From positions 124,001 to 188,000 of the forward strand of contig CAWHBT010000001.1 in assembly GCA_963827595.1 (NCBI GenBank): a stretch of DNA of 64,000 nt, written 5' to 3'. Position 1 is the stretch's first letter. Every line of letters begins with the position of its first letter. A program made the translations under genes and the position numbers. Below the pieces are notes generated by a model. It saw only the letters and a program-made list of their open reading frames with translations, had not been told where the DNA came from and did not search any database. The stretch comes from DATEDA01 sp963827595 (GTDB lineage Bacteria; Pseudomonadota; Gammaproteobacteria; Burkholderiales; SG8-39). Shown piece after piece: positions 18,864-28,280 of the stretch.

Positions 18864-19798
18864 AGGTCGACATCCTCTCCGTGGCCGGCATGTACGGCCC
18901 GTCGTTCGAGCGCCTCGAGCGCGAGTTCACCGTCCACAACCTCGTGAAGGCGGCCGACAAGGAAAAGCTCCTGGGCGAGGTCGGGCCGCGCGTCCGCGGC
19001 ATCCAGGCGAGCGGCAGCTCGAGCGTGGGCGCGGCGCTGATCGACCGGCTCCCGAAGCTCGAGATCATCTCCAGCTTCGGCGTCGGCTACGATGGCATCG
19101 ACGTCGCGGCCGCCAAGCGGCGCAACGTGATCGTTACGAATACGCCGACCGTCCTGAACGACTGCGTGGCGGACCTCGCCATGGGGCTCCTGATCGCCGG
19201 CGCCCGCGGCATCGCGACCGGCGACCGGTTCGTGCGCGCGGGCAAGTGGCTCGCCGGCAACCTGCCGCTGCAGACCAAGGTCAGCGGCAAGCGCCTCGGG
19301 ATCGTCGGCATGGGCCGCATCGGCCGCGTCATCGCCAAGCGCGCCGCCGGGTTCGACATGCAGATTGCCTACCACGCGCGGCGCAAGGTGGCCGACGTGC
19401 CGTTCACCTACTACGAGAAGCTCGTCGACCTCGCGCGGAACAGCGACTTCCTGTTGCTGATCCTCCCGGGGGGCAAGGAGACGTTCCGCGTCGTGAACGA
19501 GGAAGTGCTCCGGGCGCTCGGGCCGAAGGGAATTCTCGTCAACATCGCGCGCGGCTCGGTCGTCGACGAGGCCGCGCTCGTGAAATGCCTCCAGGAAGGC
19601 GCGCTCGGCGGCGCGGCGCTCGACGTGTTCGAGAACGAGCCGAAGACGCCCGAAGCGCTGTGGAAGATGGACAACGTGGTCCTCATCCCGCACCTCGGCA
19701 GCGCCACCCACGAGACGCGCGCGGCGATGGGCAAGCTCACCGTCGACAACCTGGCGGCGCATTTCTCGGGCAAGCCGGTGCTGACGCCGGTGCCCTAG
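18860..19798 (+). CDS. D-isomer-specific 2-hydroxyacid dehydrogenase (glyoxylate/hydroxypyruvate reductase type)
   Basis: 312-residue NAD(P)H-linked enzyme interconverting 2-keto and D-2-hydroxy acids. The nucleotide site is GIVGMGRIGRVIAKRAAGF. The catalytic Arg is in VNIARGSVVDE, the Glu in VFENEPKTPE, and the His in IPHLGSATHET. The fingerprint SSFGVGYDGIDVAAAKRRNVIVTNTPTVLNDCVAD marks the glyoxylate/hydroxypyruvate reductase subgroup. It is coupled to the HpaI aldolase through an ATGA overlap and may reduce the aldehyde-acid or pyruvate-like product. The phase is intact over its whole length, in sharp contrast to the transporter genes that start 117 bp downstream. Confidence 0.9.
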   Translation: MKVDILSVAGMYGPSFERLEREFTVHNLVKAADKEKLLGEVGPRVRGIQASGSSSVGAALIDRLPKLEIISSFGVGYDGIDVAAAKRRNVIVTNTPTVLNDCVADLAMGLLIAGARGIATGDRFVRAGKWLAGNLPLQTKVSGKRLGIVGMGRIGRVIAKRAAGFDMQIAYHARRKVADVPFTYYEKLVDLARNSDFLLLILPGGKETFRVVNEEVLRALGPKGILVNIARGSVVDEAALVKCLQEGALGGAALDVFENEPKTPEALWKMDNVVLIPHLGSATHETRAAMGKLTVDNLAAHFSGKPVLTPVP

Positions 19799-19869
19799 CG
19801 CCGTTGCGGCGGCGCAGCAGCGGCGCGGCTGCCGGGTGGTGGCCTGCCTGTGCCATACTTTCCCGACGC

Positions 19870-19888
19870 CCGCCCGGGAAACGGGCGG
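19870..19888 (+). promoter_or_regulatory. stem-loop in the TAXI leader
   Basis: CCGCCCG, loop GGAAA, CGGGCGG: a 7-bp stem ending 27 bases before the TAXI start codon and just upstream of its GAGGAGG ribosome site. It could stabilise the leader or end read-through from the dehydrogenase gene. No T-run follows. Confidence 0.3.
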
Positions 19889-19915
19889 CGCACGAAACCA
19901 CGAGGAGGACTCCCA

Positions 19916-20883
19916 ATGACACGCAAACTCGCGCTCTCGGCCGCGCTCGCCTCGTGCTCGCGGCCGGCGCCGCGCACGGCCAGACAATCCGGTTCATGAC
20001 CGGTCCGCAGGGCGGTTCGTGGTACCCGCTGGGCGGCGCGATCCAGTCGATCGTGGAGAAGGCGGTCCCCGGGTCTGTCAGGTCACCAGGTCGCGCCGGG
20101 TGCCGGGATCTCCAACGTGCGCGCGATCCAGGAGGGCAAGGCGGAGATCGGCTTCGGCAACGGCGTGTCGCCCGGTCGACGGCGTCAAGGCCGGCCGCCG
20201 ACCCGTAGAAGGTCAAGCACGACAATGTCTGCCAGGTCGCAACCCTCTACTTCCAGTACTTCCACGTCGTCGCGCTCGTCGACGCCGGCGTGAAGACACT
20301 CGCCGACCTCAAGGGCAAGGCGCTGGCCACCCAGCAGCGAAGGGCAACACCGGCGAGGAGATGACCCGCGACGTGCTGAAGGTCAACGGCCTCGACTACA
20401 AGTCGCTGTCGAAGGTGAATCCACGGTTCGCCTACAACGACGCGGTCGACCAGATGAAGGACGGCCACGCACAGGTGTTCGGCGCTGACACCACGGTGCC
20501 GGCCTCGGCGGTCATGGACCTCGCCAGCGCGCGCGACGTGAGATCTGCGTGCTGGAGGTGCCCGACGACAAGCTGCGCCAGCTGCAGGAGATCAACCAGG
20601 GCTACAACAAGCGCATCATCAAGGCCGGCAGCTATCCGAAGCAGGACAAGGACGATCCAGACGATCGGCACCTGGACGCACCTCGTCGTCAGCTGCGACC
20701 TGCCCGAGGACCAGGTCTACCGGATGACCAAGGCCTGGCCGAGAACATCCCGACGCTCGGCGCCGTGGTCGCGGCGTCGAGGAGATCAACGTCAAGGACA
20801 TGGCGATCGACATCGGCGTGCCCTTCCACACCGGGGCGCTGAAGTTCTACAAGGAAGCGAAGCGCGAAGTAGCCGGCGGCTGA
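19916..20883 (+). pseudogene. TAXI-family TRAP transporter substrate-binding protein, multiply frameshifted
   Basis: Read across phases this is a complete TAXI receptor: signal peptide, then TIRFMTGPQGGSWYPLGGA, GISNVRAIQEGKAEIGFGNG, HDNVCQVATLYFQYFHVV, KGNTGEEMTRDVLKVNGL, IQTIGTWTHLVVSC and IGVPFHTGALKFYKEAKR, stop at 20881-20883. The reading phase changes near 19950, 20080, 20172, 20195, 20338, 20542, 20653, 20734 and 20777, each by about one base. I saw no in-frame stop codon once phases are joined. That pattern suits consensus indel errors, though recent decay is possible. The gene pairs with the fused TRAP permease next to it. A GAGGAGG site precedes the ATG. Confidence 0.8.
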
Positions 20884-20959
20884 ACCGCCGAGCTCTGCGA
20901 TGCACCGGGGCGCGCGAGCCGCCCCGTTTTCGTTCCGGGGGGGACGTAGCACGAGGCCC

Positions 20960-22816
20960 ATGGACGCGCCGAAAGAGGATCCGGACCATCACCTCGGTCG
21001 CGGCGTCGATGTCGATCTATCACATGATACATCGCGGTCGATCGGCCCGCCCGAGGCGCTGTCTTCCGCGGCACGCACCTGCTGTTCACGATGACCCTGG
21101 TGTTCCTGCTCTATCCCGGGGCTGGCCCGCAGGCGCGAGCGGCGGCGGCTGGCTCGACCTCCTCTGCATCGCCTGTCGGTGGCGGCGATCGCCTACCTCT
21201 GGATCCACTACGACGAACTGCAGGACCGCATCGTCTACATCGACGATCTGACCACGGTGCAGATGGTGCTACGGCGTGATCCTGATCGTGCTGGTGCTCG
21301 ACGCAACGCGGCGCGTGCTCGGCTGGGCGCTGCCGATCACGGCGCTCGTGTTCCTCGGCTACGCGGCGCTCAAGTCGCGGCGCCGGAGCAGATGTCGAGA
21401 TCATGTACCTCACCACCGAGGGCATCTTCGGCCCGACCCTCGGGGTGTCGGCCGGCTACGTGATGCTGTTCGTGCTGTTCGGCGCCTTCATGGAGCGCAC
21501 CGGCATCGGGCGGCTCTTCATGGACTTCGCGCTCGCGCTCGCCGGCCACACCGCCGGCGGGCCGGGCAAGGTCGCGGTCGTCAGCTCGAGCCTGTTCGGG
21601 ACGATCTCCGGCAGCGCCGTCGCCAACGTGATCGTCGACGGCCCGATCACGATCCCGCTCATGAAGCGGACCGGGTTCCGGCCGCCGTTCGCGGCGGCGG
21701 TCGAATCGGTCGCCTCTACCGGCGGGCAGATCATGCCGCCGGTGATGGGCGCGGCGGCGTTCGTGATGGCCGAGTTCCTGTCGGTCTCGCTACTTCCAGA
21801 TGACGGTGTGGGCGCTCATTCCCGCGGTGCTCTACTACGTCGCGGTGTTCTTCGCCGTGCACTTCGAAGCGAAGCGCGTGGGCCTGCTCGGGCGTCCCGA
21901 AGGCCGAAGTGCCGCGGCTCGCGGCGCGTGATGCGCGAGCGCGGCCACATGTTCATGCCCATCCTGTGATCCTCCTGTCGGCCTGTTCGCCGGCTACAGC
22001 GCGCCGCTCTGCGCGCTCGCGGGCACGCTCGCCTGCGTGCCGGCGGCGTTGCTGCGCAAGACGACCCGCGCGGACATGACCTGGCAGGGCATCATCGACG
22101 CGCTCGAGGACGGCGCCAAGCAGGCGATCGCGGTCGCGCTCGCCTGCGCTGCGCCGGGAATCATCATCGGCGTCGATCGCGCTCACCGGCGCGGGCATCA
22201 GGTTCACCGCGTTCGTGCTCGCTTCTGTCGCAGGACAGCGCTCGTCCTCGCGCTCATGCTGACGGCGCTCGCCGGCATCGTCCTCGGCATGGGCATGCCG
22301 ACGACGCCCGCCTACATCGTGATGGTCGCGCTCCTCGTCCCGGCGATCGTCAAGCTCGGCGTCGCCGTCCGCCGGCGGCGCACATGTTCGCGTTCTACTT
22401 CGCGATCCTGTCGGCGATCACTCCGCCGGTCGCGCTCGCGGTGTTCGCGGCCGCCGGGCCTCGCCAAGGCGAACATGTGGGACCTCCGGCTGGGCGGCGA
22501 TGCGCGTCGGGGCGCCGGCGTACATCGTGCCGTTCATGTTCGTCTACGAGCCGGCGCTGCTGATGATCGGCGACTGGACGACGATCATCGCCGCCACGTG
22601 TGAGCGCCACGATCGGCGTCATCGCGCTCGCGTCCGGGTTCTTCGGCTACCTGCTCGCGCCGCTCGGCGCTGTGGCAGCGGGGAGTGCTCCTCGTCGCCG
22701 CGATTCTGCTCATCGTTCCGGAGCTCATCAGCTCGATCGTCGGCGGCGCGATCCTGCTCCTTATCGGGGGCGGGCAGTGGTTCGCGCGGCGGCGGATCGC
22801 AAGCGGCACGGCCTAG
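20960..22816 (+). pseudogene. TRAP transporter fused permease (DctQM type), multiply frameshifted
   Basis: Partner of the TAXI receptor: a sodium-driven multi-span permease with the DctQ-like and DctM parts fused, about 615 codons if phases are joined. Recognisable pieces in different frames are WIHYDELQDRIVYIDDLTTVQMV, the long intact run at 21403-21780 (EGIFGPTLGVSAGYVMLFVLFGAFMERTG to GGQIMPPVMGAAAFVMAEFL), VLGMGMPTTPAYIVMVALLVPA, AFYFAILSAITPPVALAVFAAAGLA and IVPFMFVYEPALLMIG. The stop at 22814 closes SIVGGAILLLIGGG. Phase changes recur about every 50-150 bases outside the one long run. The neighbouring stress-protein gene is clean. Confidence 0.78.
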
Positions 22817-22956
22817 TGCCCCGCAGCGGCGATCGCGGTCGCCGCCCCGAGCGGCCCTTGCGCTAGGTCAAACGGCCCCGCCCTGAGGTGCGAGGATCGG
22901 CGTAACCTCGCCAGCCTAGGGCGCTCCCTGCGGCGCTCGATTCTCGGGAGAAAGCC

Positions 22957-23793
22957 ATGCCCTACAAGACCATTCTCGTCCACGTCGACAACGGCGCACG
23001 CGCGCCCGTCCGGATCGGCGTCGCCTGCCAGCTCGCGCGCCGGTTCGACGCGCACCTCGTCGGCCTACACGCCCTGACCGTCGTCAAGCTGCCGGGGTAC
23101 GCCAGGGTCGCGGTCGAAGGCGGCGCGCAGCTCGGGGAGTACCAGGCGAAGCTCGCGGCCGAGACGGCGCGCCAGGCGAAGCAAGTGTTCGAACGCGGCG
23201 TGAGCGCAGCCGGGCTGACGAAGTCCGAGTGGCGGGAATCCCGCGATGACGCCGCCGATGTGGTCCCCCTGCACACCCGCTATGCCGACATCGTCGTGAT
23301 CGGCCAGCCGAACGAGGCGGACGCAAGCGGCGTCGAGCCGGACTTCGCCGAGCGGCTGCTGCTGTCCGCTGGCCGGCCGATCGTGCTCGTCCCTTATGCG
23401 GGCAACTTCACCGACATCGGCAAGCGCGCGCTGGTGGCCTGGAACGCGAGCCGGGAGGCGGCGCGCGCGGTGACCGACTCGATCCCGCTCCTGCGCGAAG
23501 CGCAGGGCGTGCATGTGGTCGCGTTCAACCCCGACGCCGCGGCGCTCGGCGAAGTGCCCGGGGCCGACATCGGGCTCTACCTCGCGCGACACGGCATCAA
23601 GGTCAACGTGTCGCAGCAGACTGCCGGCGACGTCGACGTCGGCAACCAGCTGCTCTCACGGGCGGCGGACCTCGACGCCGATCTGATCGTGATGGGCGGC
23701 TACGGCCACTCGCGCCTGAAGGAGCTCGTCCTCGGTGGCGTCACGCGCACGCTCCTGGAGTCGATGACCGCGCCGGTCCTGATGTCGCACTAG
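22957..23793 (+). CDS. universal stress protein, two tandem UspA domains
   Basis: 278-residue cytoplasmic stress protein. The first UspA-like domain starts YKTILVHVDNGARAPVRIGVACQLARRFDAHLVGLHAL and ends IVVIGQP and ERLLLSAGRPIVLVPY. The second begins RALVAWNASREAARAVTDSIPLL and ends DLIVMGGYGHSRLKELVLGGVTRTLLESMTAPVLMSH, carrying the G-x2-G-x9-G-S/T-type nucleotide-binding tail (GGYGHSRLKELVLGGVT). Such tandem proteins respond to starvation and oxidative or membrane stress. It is convergent with the TPR-transferase gene, with 6 bp between the ends. Confidence 0.9.
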   Translation: MPYKTILVHVDNGARAPVRIGVACQLARRFDAHLVGLHALTVVKLPGYARVAVEGGAQLGEYQAKLAAETARQAKQVFERGVSAAGLTKSEWRESRDDAADVVPLHTRYADIVVIGQPNEADASGVEPDFAERLLLSAGRPIVLVPYAGNFTDIGKRALVAWNASREAARAVTDSIPLLREAQGVHVVAFNPDAAALGEVPGADIGLYLARHGIKVNVSQQTAGDVDVGNQLLSRAADLDADLIVMGGYGHSRLKELVLGGVTRTLLESMTAPVLMSH

Positions 23794-23799
23794 CTCGGG

Positions 23800-25296
23800 C
23801 TACGCTCCGCGCAGCGCGGCCGCCATGCGGGCGAACACCGGGTCCCAGTCGTCCAGCCGGGCCTGACGGAAGAGCCGCGCGGTCGGATACCACGGCGAGT
23901 CGTCGCGCCCGAGCAGCCAGCGCCAGTCCGGGACGAGCGGAAGCGCGATCCACGCCGGGACGCCGAGCGCGCCCGCGAGATGCGCCATGACGCTGTCGCA
24001 GGTGACGACGAGGTCGAGGGCGGCGATGAGCGCTGCCCACTCCTCGAACGGCAGCGGCGAGCGCTCGGGATCCGGTGCCGGCTCGACGATCCCCGGGATT
24101 CCCCGCGCGCGCTCGCCGGCCTGCAGACTGACGAGCGTCGCTCCGGGGACGGCGCTGAGCGCGGCGAAGCGCTCCAGGGGGATCGAACGGTGGCAGTCCT
24201 GCGGGTGCTTCGGGTTGCCGCGCCACGCGATGCCGACCTTGCCCCCCTCGTACTGCGCGAGCGTGGTGCGCCACGCGGCGCGCCGTGCCTCGTCCGCCGC
24301 GAGATACGGCACCTCGGCCGGGATCCCGCCGAGCGCGCGCACCCCGAGCGCTCCGGGCAGACTCCCGAGCGGGATCTGGAAGTCGCAGCGCGGCAGCGTC
24401 GCGCCGCGCGGCACCACCGCGTGCACGCCGCGCGCCTTGCCAAGCAGTGCCGTGAGCGCCGGCTGGCACTCGAGGATCGCCCGCGCACCGGCGCGCTCCA
24501 GTACCGCCGCGAACCGCACGAACTGGAGCGTGTCGCCGAAGCCCTGCTCCGCCCGGAGCAGGAAGGTGCGCCCGGCCGGCGGCGAGCCGTCCCAGGCCGG
24601 GATCGCGACCCGCGGCAGGAACACCCCGGGCAGACGCCAGCGCCATTCGTACTCGGGCCAGCCGCGCGCGAAGTCGCCGTGGAGGAGCGCGAGCTGCGCC
24701 CGGTTGGCGTGCGGGCTCGCGAACTCGGGCGCGAGCTCGAGCGCCCGGTCGAAGTGCACCCGCGCCTCGTCGAGGCGGCCCTGGAGCTGGACTGCGAGCC
24801 CGAGGTTGTTCTGCGCCTCGGCGTGACCAGGATCCAGCGCGAGGGCCGCGCGGTACGCCGCCTCGGCGGACCCCTGCTGCCCCTGGGCCGCGAGCGCGAG
24901 TCCGCGATTGCAGTGGGCGCCCGGCCACTCCGGCCGCAGCCCGAGCGCGCGGTCGTAGCAGGCCGTCGCCTCGCCGTACCGCGCCAGCTCGCGCAGGGCG
25001 TTGCCGAGGTTGTAGTGGGCCTCGGCGTAGCCGGGATCGAGACGCAGGGCCTCGCGGTAGTGGGGGATGGCGCGGTCGAAAAGGCGTTGCTCGGCGAACG
25101 CCACCGCGAGGTTGTTGTGGGCGCTGGCGTTCCCGGGCGCCGCCGCGAGCGACCGCGCGTAGGCGGCGGCCGCATCGCCGTAGCGGCCGGCCTGCATGCA
25201 GGCGTTGCCGAACGCGAGCTGCGCCTCGGCGCTCTGCGGATCGGCCCCGACCGCGGCAGGCTGCGGGTCGCGTCCGGGATCGGCCACCGGGCTCAT
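23800..25296 (-). CDS. TPR protein with C-terminal glycosyltransferase-9-like domain
   Basis: 498 residues. Residues about 20-220 form five or six tetratricopeptide repeats, for example AHNNLAVAFAEQRLFDRAIPHYREALRLDPG and AHYNLGNALRELARYGEATACYDRALGL. The C-terminal half resembles heptosyltransferase/GT9-like domains: LRAEQGFGDTLQFVRFAAVLERAGARAILECQPAL, VGIAWRGNPKHPQDCHRSIPLERFAAL, and LIAALDLVVTCDSVMAHLAGALGVPAWIAL. This architecture is common in proteobacteria near glycan or flagellin modification genes. No acceptor or sugar can be inferred. It lies 34 bp after the stomatin-like gene and is probably cotranscribed with it. Confidence 0.85.
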   Translation of the reverse strand: MSPVADPGRDPQPAAVGADPQSAEAQLAFGNACMQAGRYGDAAAAYARSLAAAPGNASAHNNLAVAFAEQRLFDRAIPHYREALRLDPGYAEAHYNLGNALRELARYGEATACYDRALGLRPEWPGAHCNRGLALAAQGQQGSAEAAYRAALALDPGHAEAQNNLGLAVQLQGRLDEARVHFDRALELAPEFASPHANRAQLALLHGDFARGWPEYEWRWRLPGVFLPRVAIPAWDGSPPAGRTFLLRAEQGFGDTLQFVRFAAVLERAGARAILECQPALTALLGKARGVHAVVPRGATLPRCDFQIPLGSLPGALGVRALGGIPAEVPYLAADEARRAAWRTTLAQYEGGKVGIAWRGNPKHPQDCHRSIPLERFAALSAVPGATLVSLQAGERARGIPGIVEPAPDPERSPLPFEEWAALIAALDLVVTCDSVMAHLAGALGVPAWIALPLVPDWRWLLGRDDSPWYPTARLFRQARLDDWDPVFARMAAALRGA

Positions 25297-25330
25297 CGAG
25301 GCGACTCGCGGCGCGTCGCCGCGCCGCCGT

Positions 25331-26488
25331 TCAGGCGGCGCCCGGCCGGGCGCGATCGAGCACCGTCATCGCGGAGGAGACGATGCTGGCGACGTCCGAC
25401 AGGTTCGAGGGCACGATGAGGGTGTTGCCGGCCTTGGCGAGGTTGCCGAAGGCTTGGATGTACAGCTCCGCGACCTTGAGGTTCGCCGCGGTCTGGCCGC
25501 CGGGGGCCCCGATCGCCTCGGCCACCGCGCGCACCGCGGCGGCGGTCGCCTCGGCCACGACGCGGAGCGCCGTCGCCTCGCCCTGCGCCTTGTTGATCGC
25601 GGCGGTCTTTTCGCCCTCCGACCTCAGCACCGCCGCCTGCTTCAGGCCCTCGGCGATGTTGATCTCCTGCTGCCGCTCGCCCTCGGACTTCGCCACGACT
25701 GCTCGCCGCTCGCGCTCGGCGGTGATCTGCGCCTGCATGGCCCGCAGAATCGCTTCGGGGGGCGTGAGGCTCTTCACCTCGTAGCGCAACACCTTGATGC
25801 CCCACGCGCGGCCCGCTTCGTCGAGGACGGAGACGATCTGGCGGTTGATCTCGTCGCGGCTCTGGAGCGACTGGTCGAGCTCCATCTTGCCGACTTCGGA
25901 CCGCAGCGCCGTCTGCGCGAGCTGGGTGATCGCAAGGAGGTAGTCGGAGGTGCCGTAGGAGGCGCGCTGCGGGTCGGTCACCTGGTAGTAGACGATGCCG
26001 TCGACCGCGAGCTGGGTGTTGTCCTTGGTGATGCATACCTGCTCCGGGACGTCGAACGGCACCTCCTTCAGCGAGTGCTTGTAGGCAATGCGATCGAAGA
26101 ACGGGATGATGATGTTCAGCCCCGGCTCCAGGACCTCGTGGAACCGGCCGAGCCGCTCGACCACCCAGGCGTGCTGCTGCGGCACGACGCGAACGCCCTC
26201 GATCACGAAGGCGATCACGAAGGCGAGGATCGCGACGCCGATCGAGAACACGCTCATGCCCTGCCAGGCGAACGCGGCGATCGAGACGATGAGCGCGATG
26301 ATCAACTTCAGGAACATGCTGGTCTCCTTCGGGTGTTCGGAGGCGGGCCTGGCGTGCGCCGGGGCGCGGCGCTGGCGGAAGGCCTGGACTTTCTGGCGCA
26401 CCTGCTCGGCGGTCGGCCGCTCGCCCTGCGCGAGCTTGAACAGCGTCCGGACCAGTTCTTCCGGGCCGGGGGGCTTGCCGGTCGCCAT
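25331..26488 (-). CDS. SPFH/band-7 (stomatin, slipin) family protein with N-terminal extension
   Basis: Membrane scaffold protein. The family core begins MFLKLIIALIVSIAAFAW, a membrane hairpin. The SPFH domain follows, seen in GVRVVPQQHAWVVERLGRFHEVLEPGLNIIIPFFDRIAYKHSLKE and VCITKDNTQLAVDGIVYYQVTDP, then a coiled coil of QAQITAERERRAVVAKSEGERQQEINIAEG type and a hydrophobic tail near NTLIVPSNLSD. An in-frame 57-codon extension (26318-26488) has almost pure G/C third positions, so it looks translated. Yet AAGGAG sits ideally before the internal ATG at 26317. Two start sites are possible. It is paired with NfeD upstream, as is classical for this family. Confidence 0.88.
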   Translation of the reverse strand: MATGKPPGPEELVRTLFKLAQGERPTAEQVRQKVQAFRQRRAPAHARPASEHPKETSMFLKLIIALIVSIAAFAWQGMSVFSIGVAILAFVIAFVIEGVRVVPQQHAWVVERLGRFHEVLEPGLNIIIPFFDRIAYKHSLKEVPFDVPEQVCITKDNTQLAVDGIVYYQVTDPQRASYGTSDYLLAITQLAQTALRSEVGKMELDQSLQSRDEINRQIVSVLDEAGRAWGIKVLRYEVKSLTPPEAILRAMQAQITAERERRAVVAKSEGERQQEINIAEGLKQAAVLRSEGEKTAAINKAQGEATALRVVAEATAAAVRAVAEAIGAPGGQTAANLKVAELYIQAFGNLAKAGNTLIVPSNLSDVASIVSSAMTVLDRARPGAA

Positions 26489-26498
26489 GCGAGTCGCC

Positions 26499-26924
26499 TC
26501 AGGCGGCCTTCTGCTTGGCGACGCGGAGCGTGTTGCCGGCGATCGCCCGGATGTAGAAGACCTCGCCAGCCTCGCCGCGGAACTCGCCCTCGACGATCGC
26601 GTCCCACAGCGCGTCGCGATACTTCACGCGGGCGAGGCGGTCGTCGCGATTGACCCACGAGTCGAGCGTCACCGGCTGGCCGATATCGAGCGGCGGCATG
26701 GCGGGCGTCGCCATAGCCCGCTTCCGCCCGCGGATCCAGAGCACGCCGGCGATCGCGATCGCGCCGGCGACGATGACCTGGAGCAGGAATCCGCCGCCGG
26801 CGTGGGCGACACCCGCCGCGACCAGCGCGGCGACGCCGAGGACGAGCAGGTAGAACGTGCCGCTGACGAGCTCGGTCACGATGAGGACGATGCCGGCGAT
26901 CAGCCAGGCGAAAGCGCTATCCAC
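26499..26924 (-). CDS. NfeD-like membrane protein (short form)
   Basis: 141 residues. The GTG start at 26924 is behind GGGAGGGGCACC. Two or three N-terminal membrane segments (FAWLIAGIVLIVTELVSGTFYLLVLGVAALVAAGVA and LLQVIVAGAIAIAGVLWI) are followed by a cytoplasmic OB-fold domain, visible in IGQPVTLDSWVNRDDRLARVKYRDALWDAIVEGEF and GEVFYIRAIAGNTLRVAKQ. Short NfeD proteins partner stomatin-family proteins to shape membrane microdomains; the protease domain of long NfeD is absent. It lies 10 bp ahead of the extended stomatin reading frame and heads this three-gene operon. Confidence 0.88.
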   Translation of the reverse strand: MDSAFAWLIAGIVLIVTELVSGTFYLLVLGVAALVAAGVAHAGGGFLLQVIVAGAIAIAGVLWIRGRKRAMATPAMPPLDIGQPVTLDSWVNRDDRLARVKYRDALWDAIVEGEFRGEAGEVFYIRAIAGNTLRVAKQKAA

Positions 26925-27038
26925 GGTGCCCCTCCCATGCGCGACCCGAGGACTGAAAGATCGCGCGGAATCATACCCCAAGCGCATGGCCGCACCGCGT
27001 GACCGAAGACGCGCCGCGCGTCGCCTAGAATAGCCGCC

Positions 27039-28280
27039 ATGCGGTTCACACTCGAGGAAGAAGCCATGCTCCGTGGCGAGCGCGGGGAGGCGGTGCGCGA
27101 CGCGCTCGCCTACCAGGCGCGCGTGGGCGAGTTCTTCGGCGCCGAGCGCTTCGTCCCGATCACCAACGCCCACATGATGGGCGACATCGAGGTCATGGGC
27201 GACGGGGGTTTCGAGTACCTTGCCGCGATCTGCACCAAGCGCGCACGCTGCAGCGTGCCGACCACGACCAACGCGCGCTGCGTCGACTTCGAGTTCGCCG
27301 CGCGGCTCGGCCAGGATCCCGTGGAGGTGGCGAAGGAGCGCCGGCTGATCGAGCGATTGCGCGAGATGAACGTGCTCACGACCGACACCTGCATCAACTA
27401 CCAGACGCTCTATCAGCCGCACCTCGGCGAGCACGTCGCGTGGGGCGACACCGGCACCGTGATCTACGCCAACTCGGTGTTCGGCGCGCGCACCAACTTC
27501 GAGTCGGGGCCGGCGGCGCTCGCCGCGGCGCTCACCGGCCGCACGCCCGAGTACGGCTTTCACCTCGACCGGCACCGCCAGGGTACGTTCGTCGTGCGGC
27601 TCGAGGCGCGGCTCGAGGATCTCGCGGACTGGGGCGCGGTCGGCAAGATCGTCGGCGAGAAGCACCAGAGCTACTACGCGGTGCCGGTGTTCGCCGCCGC
27701 CGCGCGCGCGCCGCGCGCCGACGAGCTGAAGCACCTCGGGTGCGCCCTGGCGAGCTACGGGTCGATGGCGATGTTTCACATGGTCGGGGTGACCCCCGAG
27801 GCGCCGTCGGTCGCGGCCGCGCTCGGCGGGAGCCACCCGGTCGACGAGATCGTGATCGACGATGCGGCGATCGAGCGCGTCTACGCCGGCTACGACCTCA
27901 AGGACCGGACCTGCAACCTCATCGTGTTCTCCGGTCCGCAGCTTTCGCTCTTCGAGCTGAAGTCGCTCGCCGAACGCTTCGGCGGGCGCAGGGTGCATCC
28001 CGGGACCCAGGTGTTCGCCACCACCTCGAACGGGGTGAGGAGCGCGGCCCGCGAGCTCGGTTATCTGCAGGTCCTGGAGTCCGCCGGCGTCACCGTGCTC
28101 GAGGGCGTCTGCTTCTACATCCTGCAGAACCTGTCGTCGATGCGCGTCGCAAACGGCTGGACCAACCTGATCTCGAACTCGGCCAAGATCGTGAACATCA
28201 TCGGCGCGCACCGGTTCAACACCATCCTCCGGCGCACCGAGGACTGCGTCGAGATCGCGTGCCGCGGGAGGTTGGCATGA
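27039..28280 (+). CDS. aconitase X catalytic (large) subunit, DUF521
   Basis: 413-residue AcnX large subunit, a Fe-S hydro-lyase related to aconitase. Motifs include FVPITNAHMMGDIEVMGDGGFEYL, the CSVPTTTNARCVDFEFA segment with two cysteines, TDTCINYQTLYQPHLGEHVAWGDTGTVIYANSVFGARTNFESGP, and LQVLESAGVTVLEGVCFYILQ. The family splits into archaeal phosphomevalonate dehydratase and bacterial cis-3-hydroxy-L-proline dehydratase. In a betaproteobacterium the latter is the closer precedent, but no proline-racemase or ketimine-reductase gene is visible here. The cognate small subunit follows. The promoter must lie in the short spacer shared with the divergent NfeD operon. Confidence 0.88.
   Translation: MRFTLEEEAMLRGERGEAVRDALAYQARVGEFFGAERFVPITNAHMMGDIEVMGDGGFEYLAAICTKRARCSVPTTTNARCVDFEFAARLGQDPVEVAKERRLIERLREMNVLTTDTCINYQTLYQPHLGEHVAWGDTGTVIYANSVFGARTNFESGPAALAAALTGRTPEYGFHLDRHRQGTFVVRLEARLEDLADWGAVGKIVGEKHQSYYAVPVFAAAARAPRADELKHLGCALASYGSMAMFHMVGVTPEAPSVAAALGGSHPVDEIVIDDAAIERVYAGYDLKDRTCNLIVFSGPQLSLFELKSLAERFGGRRVHPGTQVFATTSNGVRSAARELGYLQVLESAGVTVLEGVCFYILQNLSSMRVANGWTNLISNSAKIVNIIGAHRFNTILRRTEDCVEIACRGRLA

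Noticed and set aside
19799..19914. Recombination or attachment site before the transporter island
   Set aside because: No direct repeats flank the 19.9-22.8 kb island and no integrase or tRNA is near.
24000..25420. Long plus-strand ORFs opposite the TPR-transferase gene
   Set aside because: Mirror readings of a repeat-rich high-GC gene; no start site or family motif.
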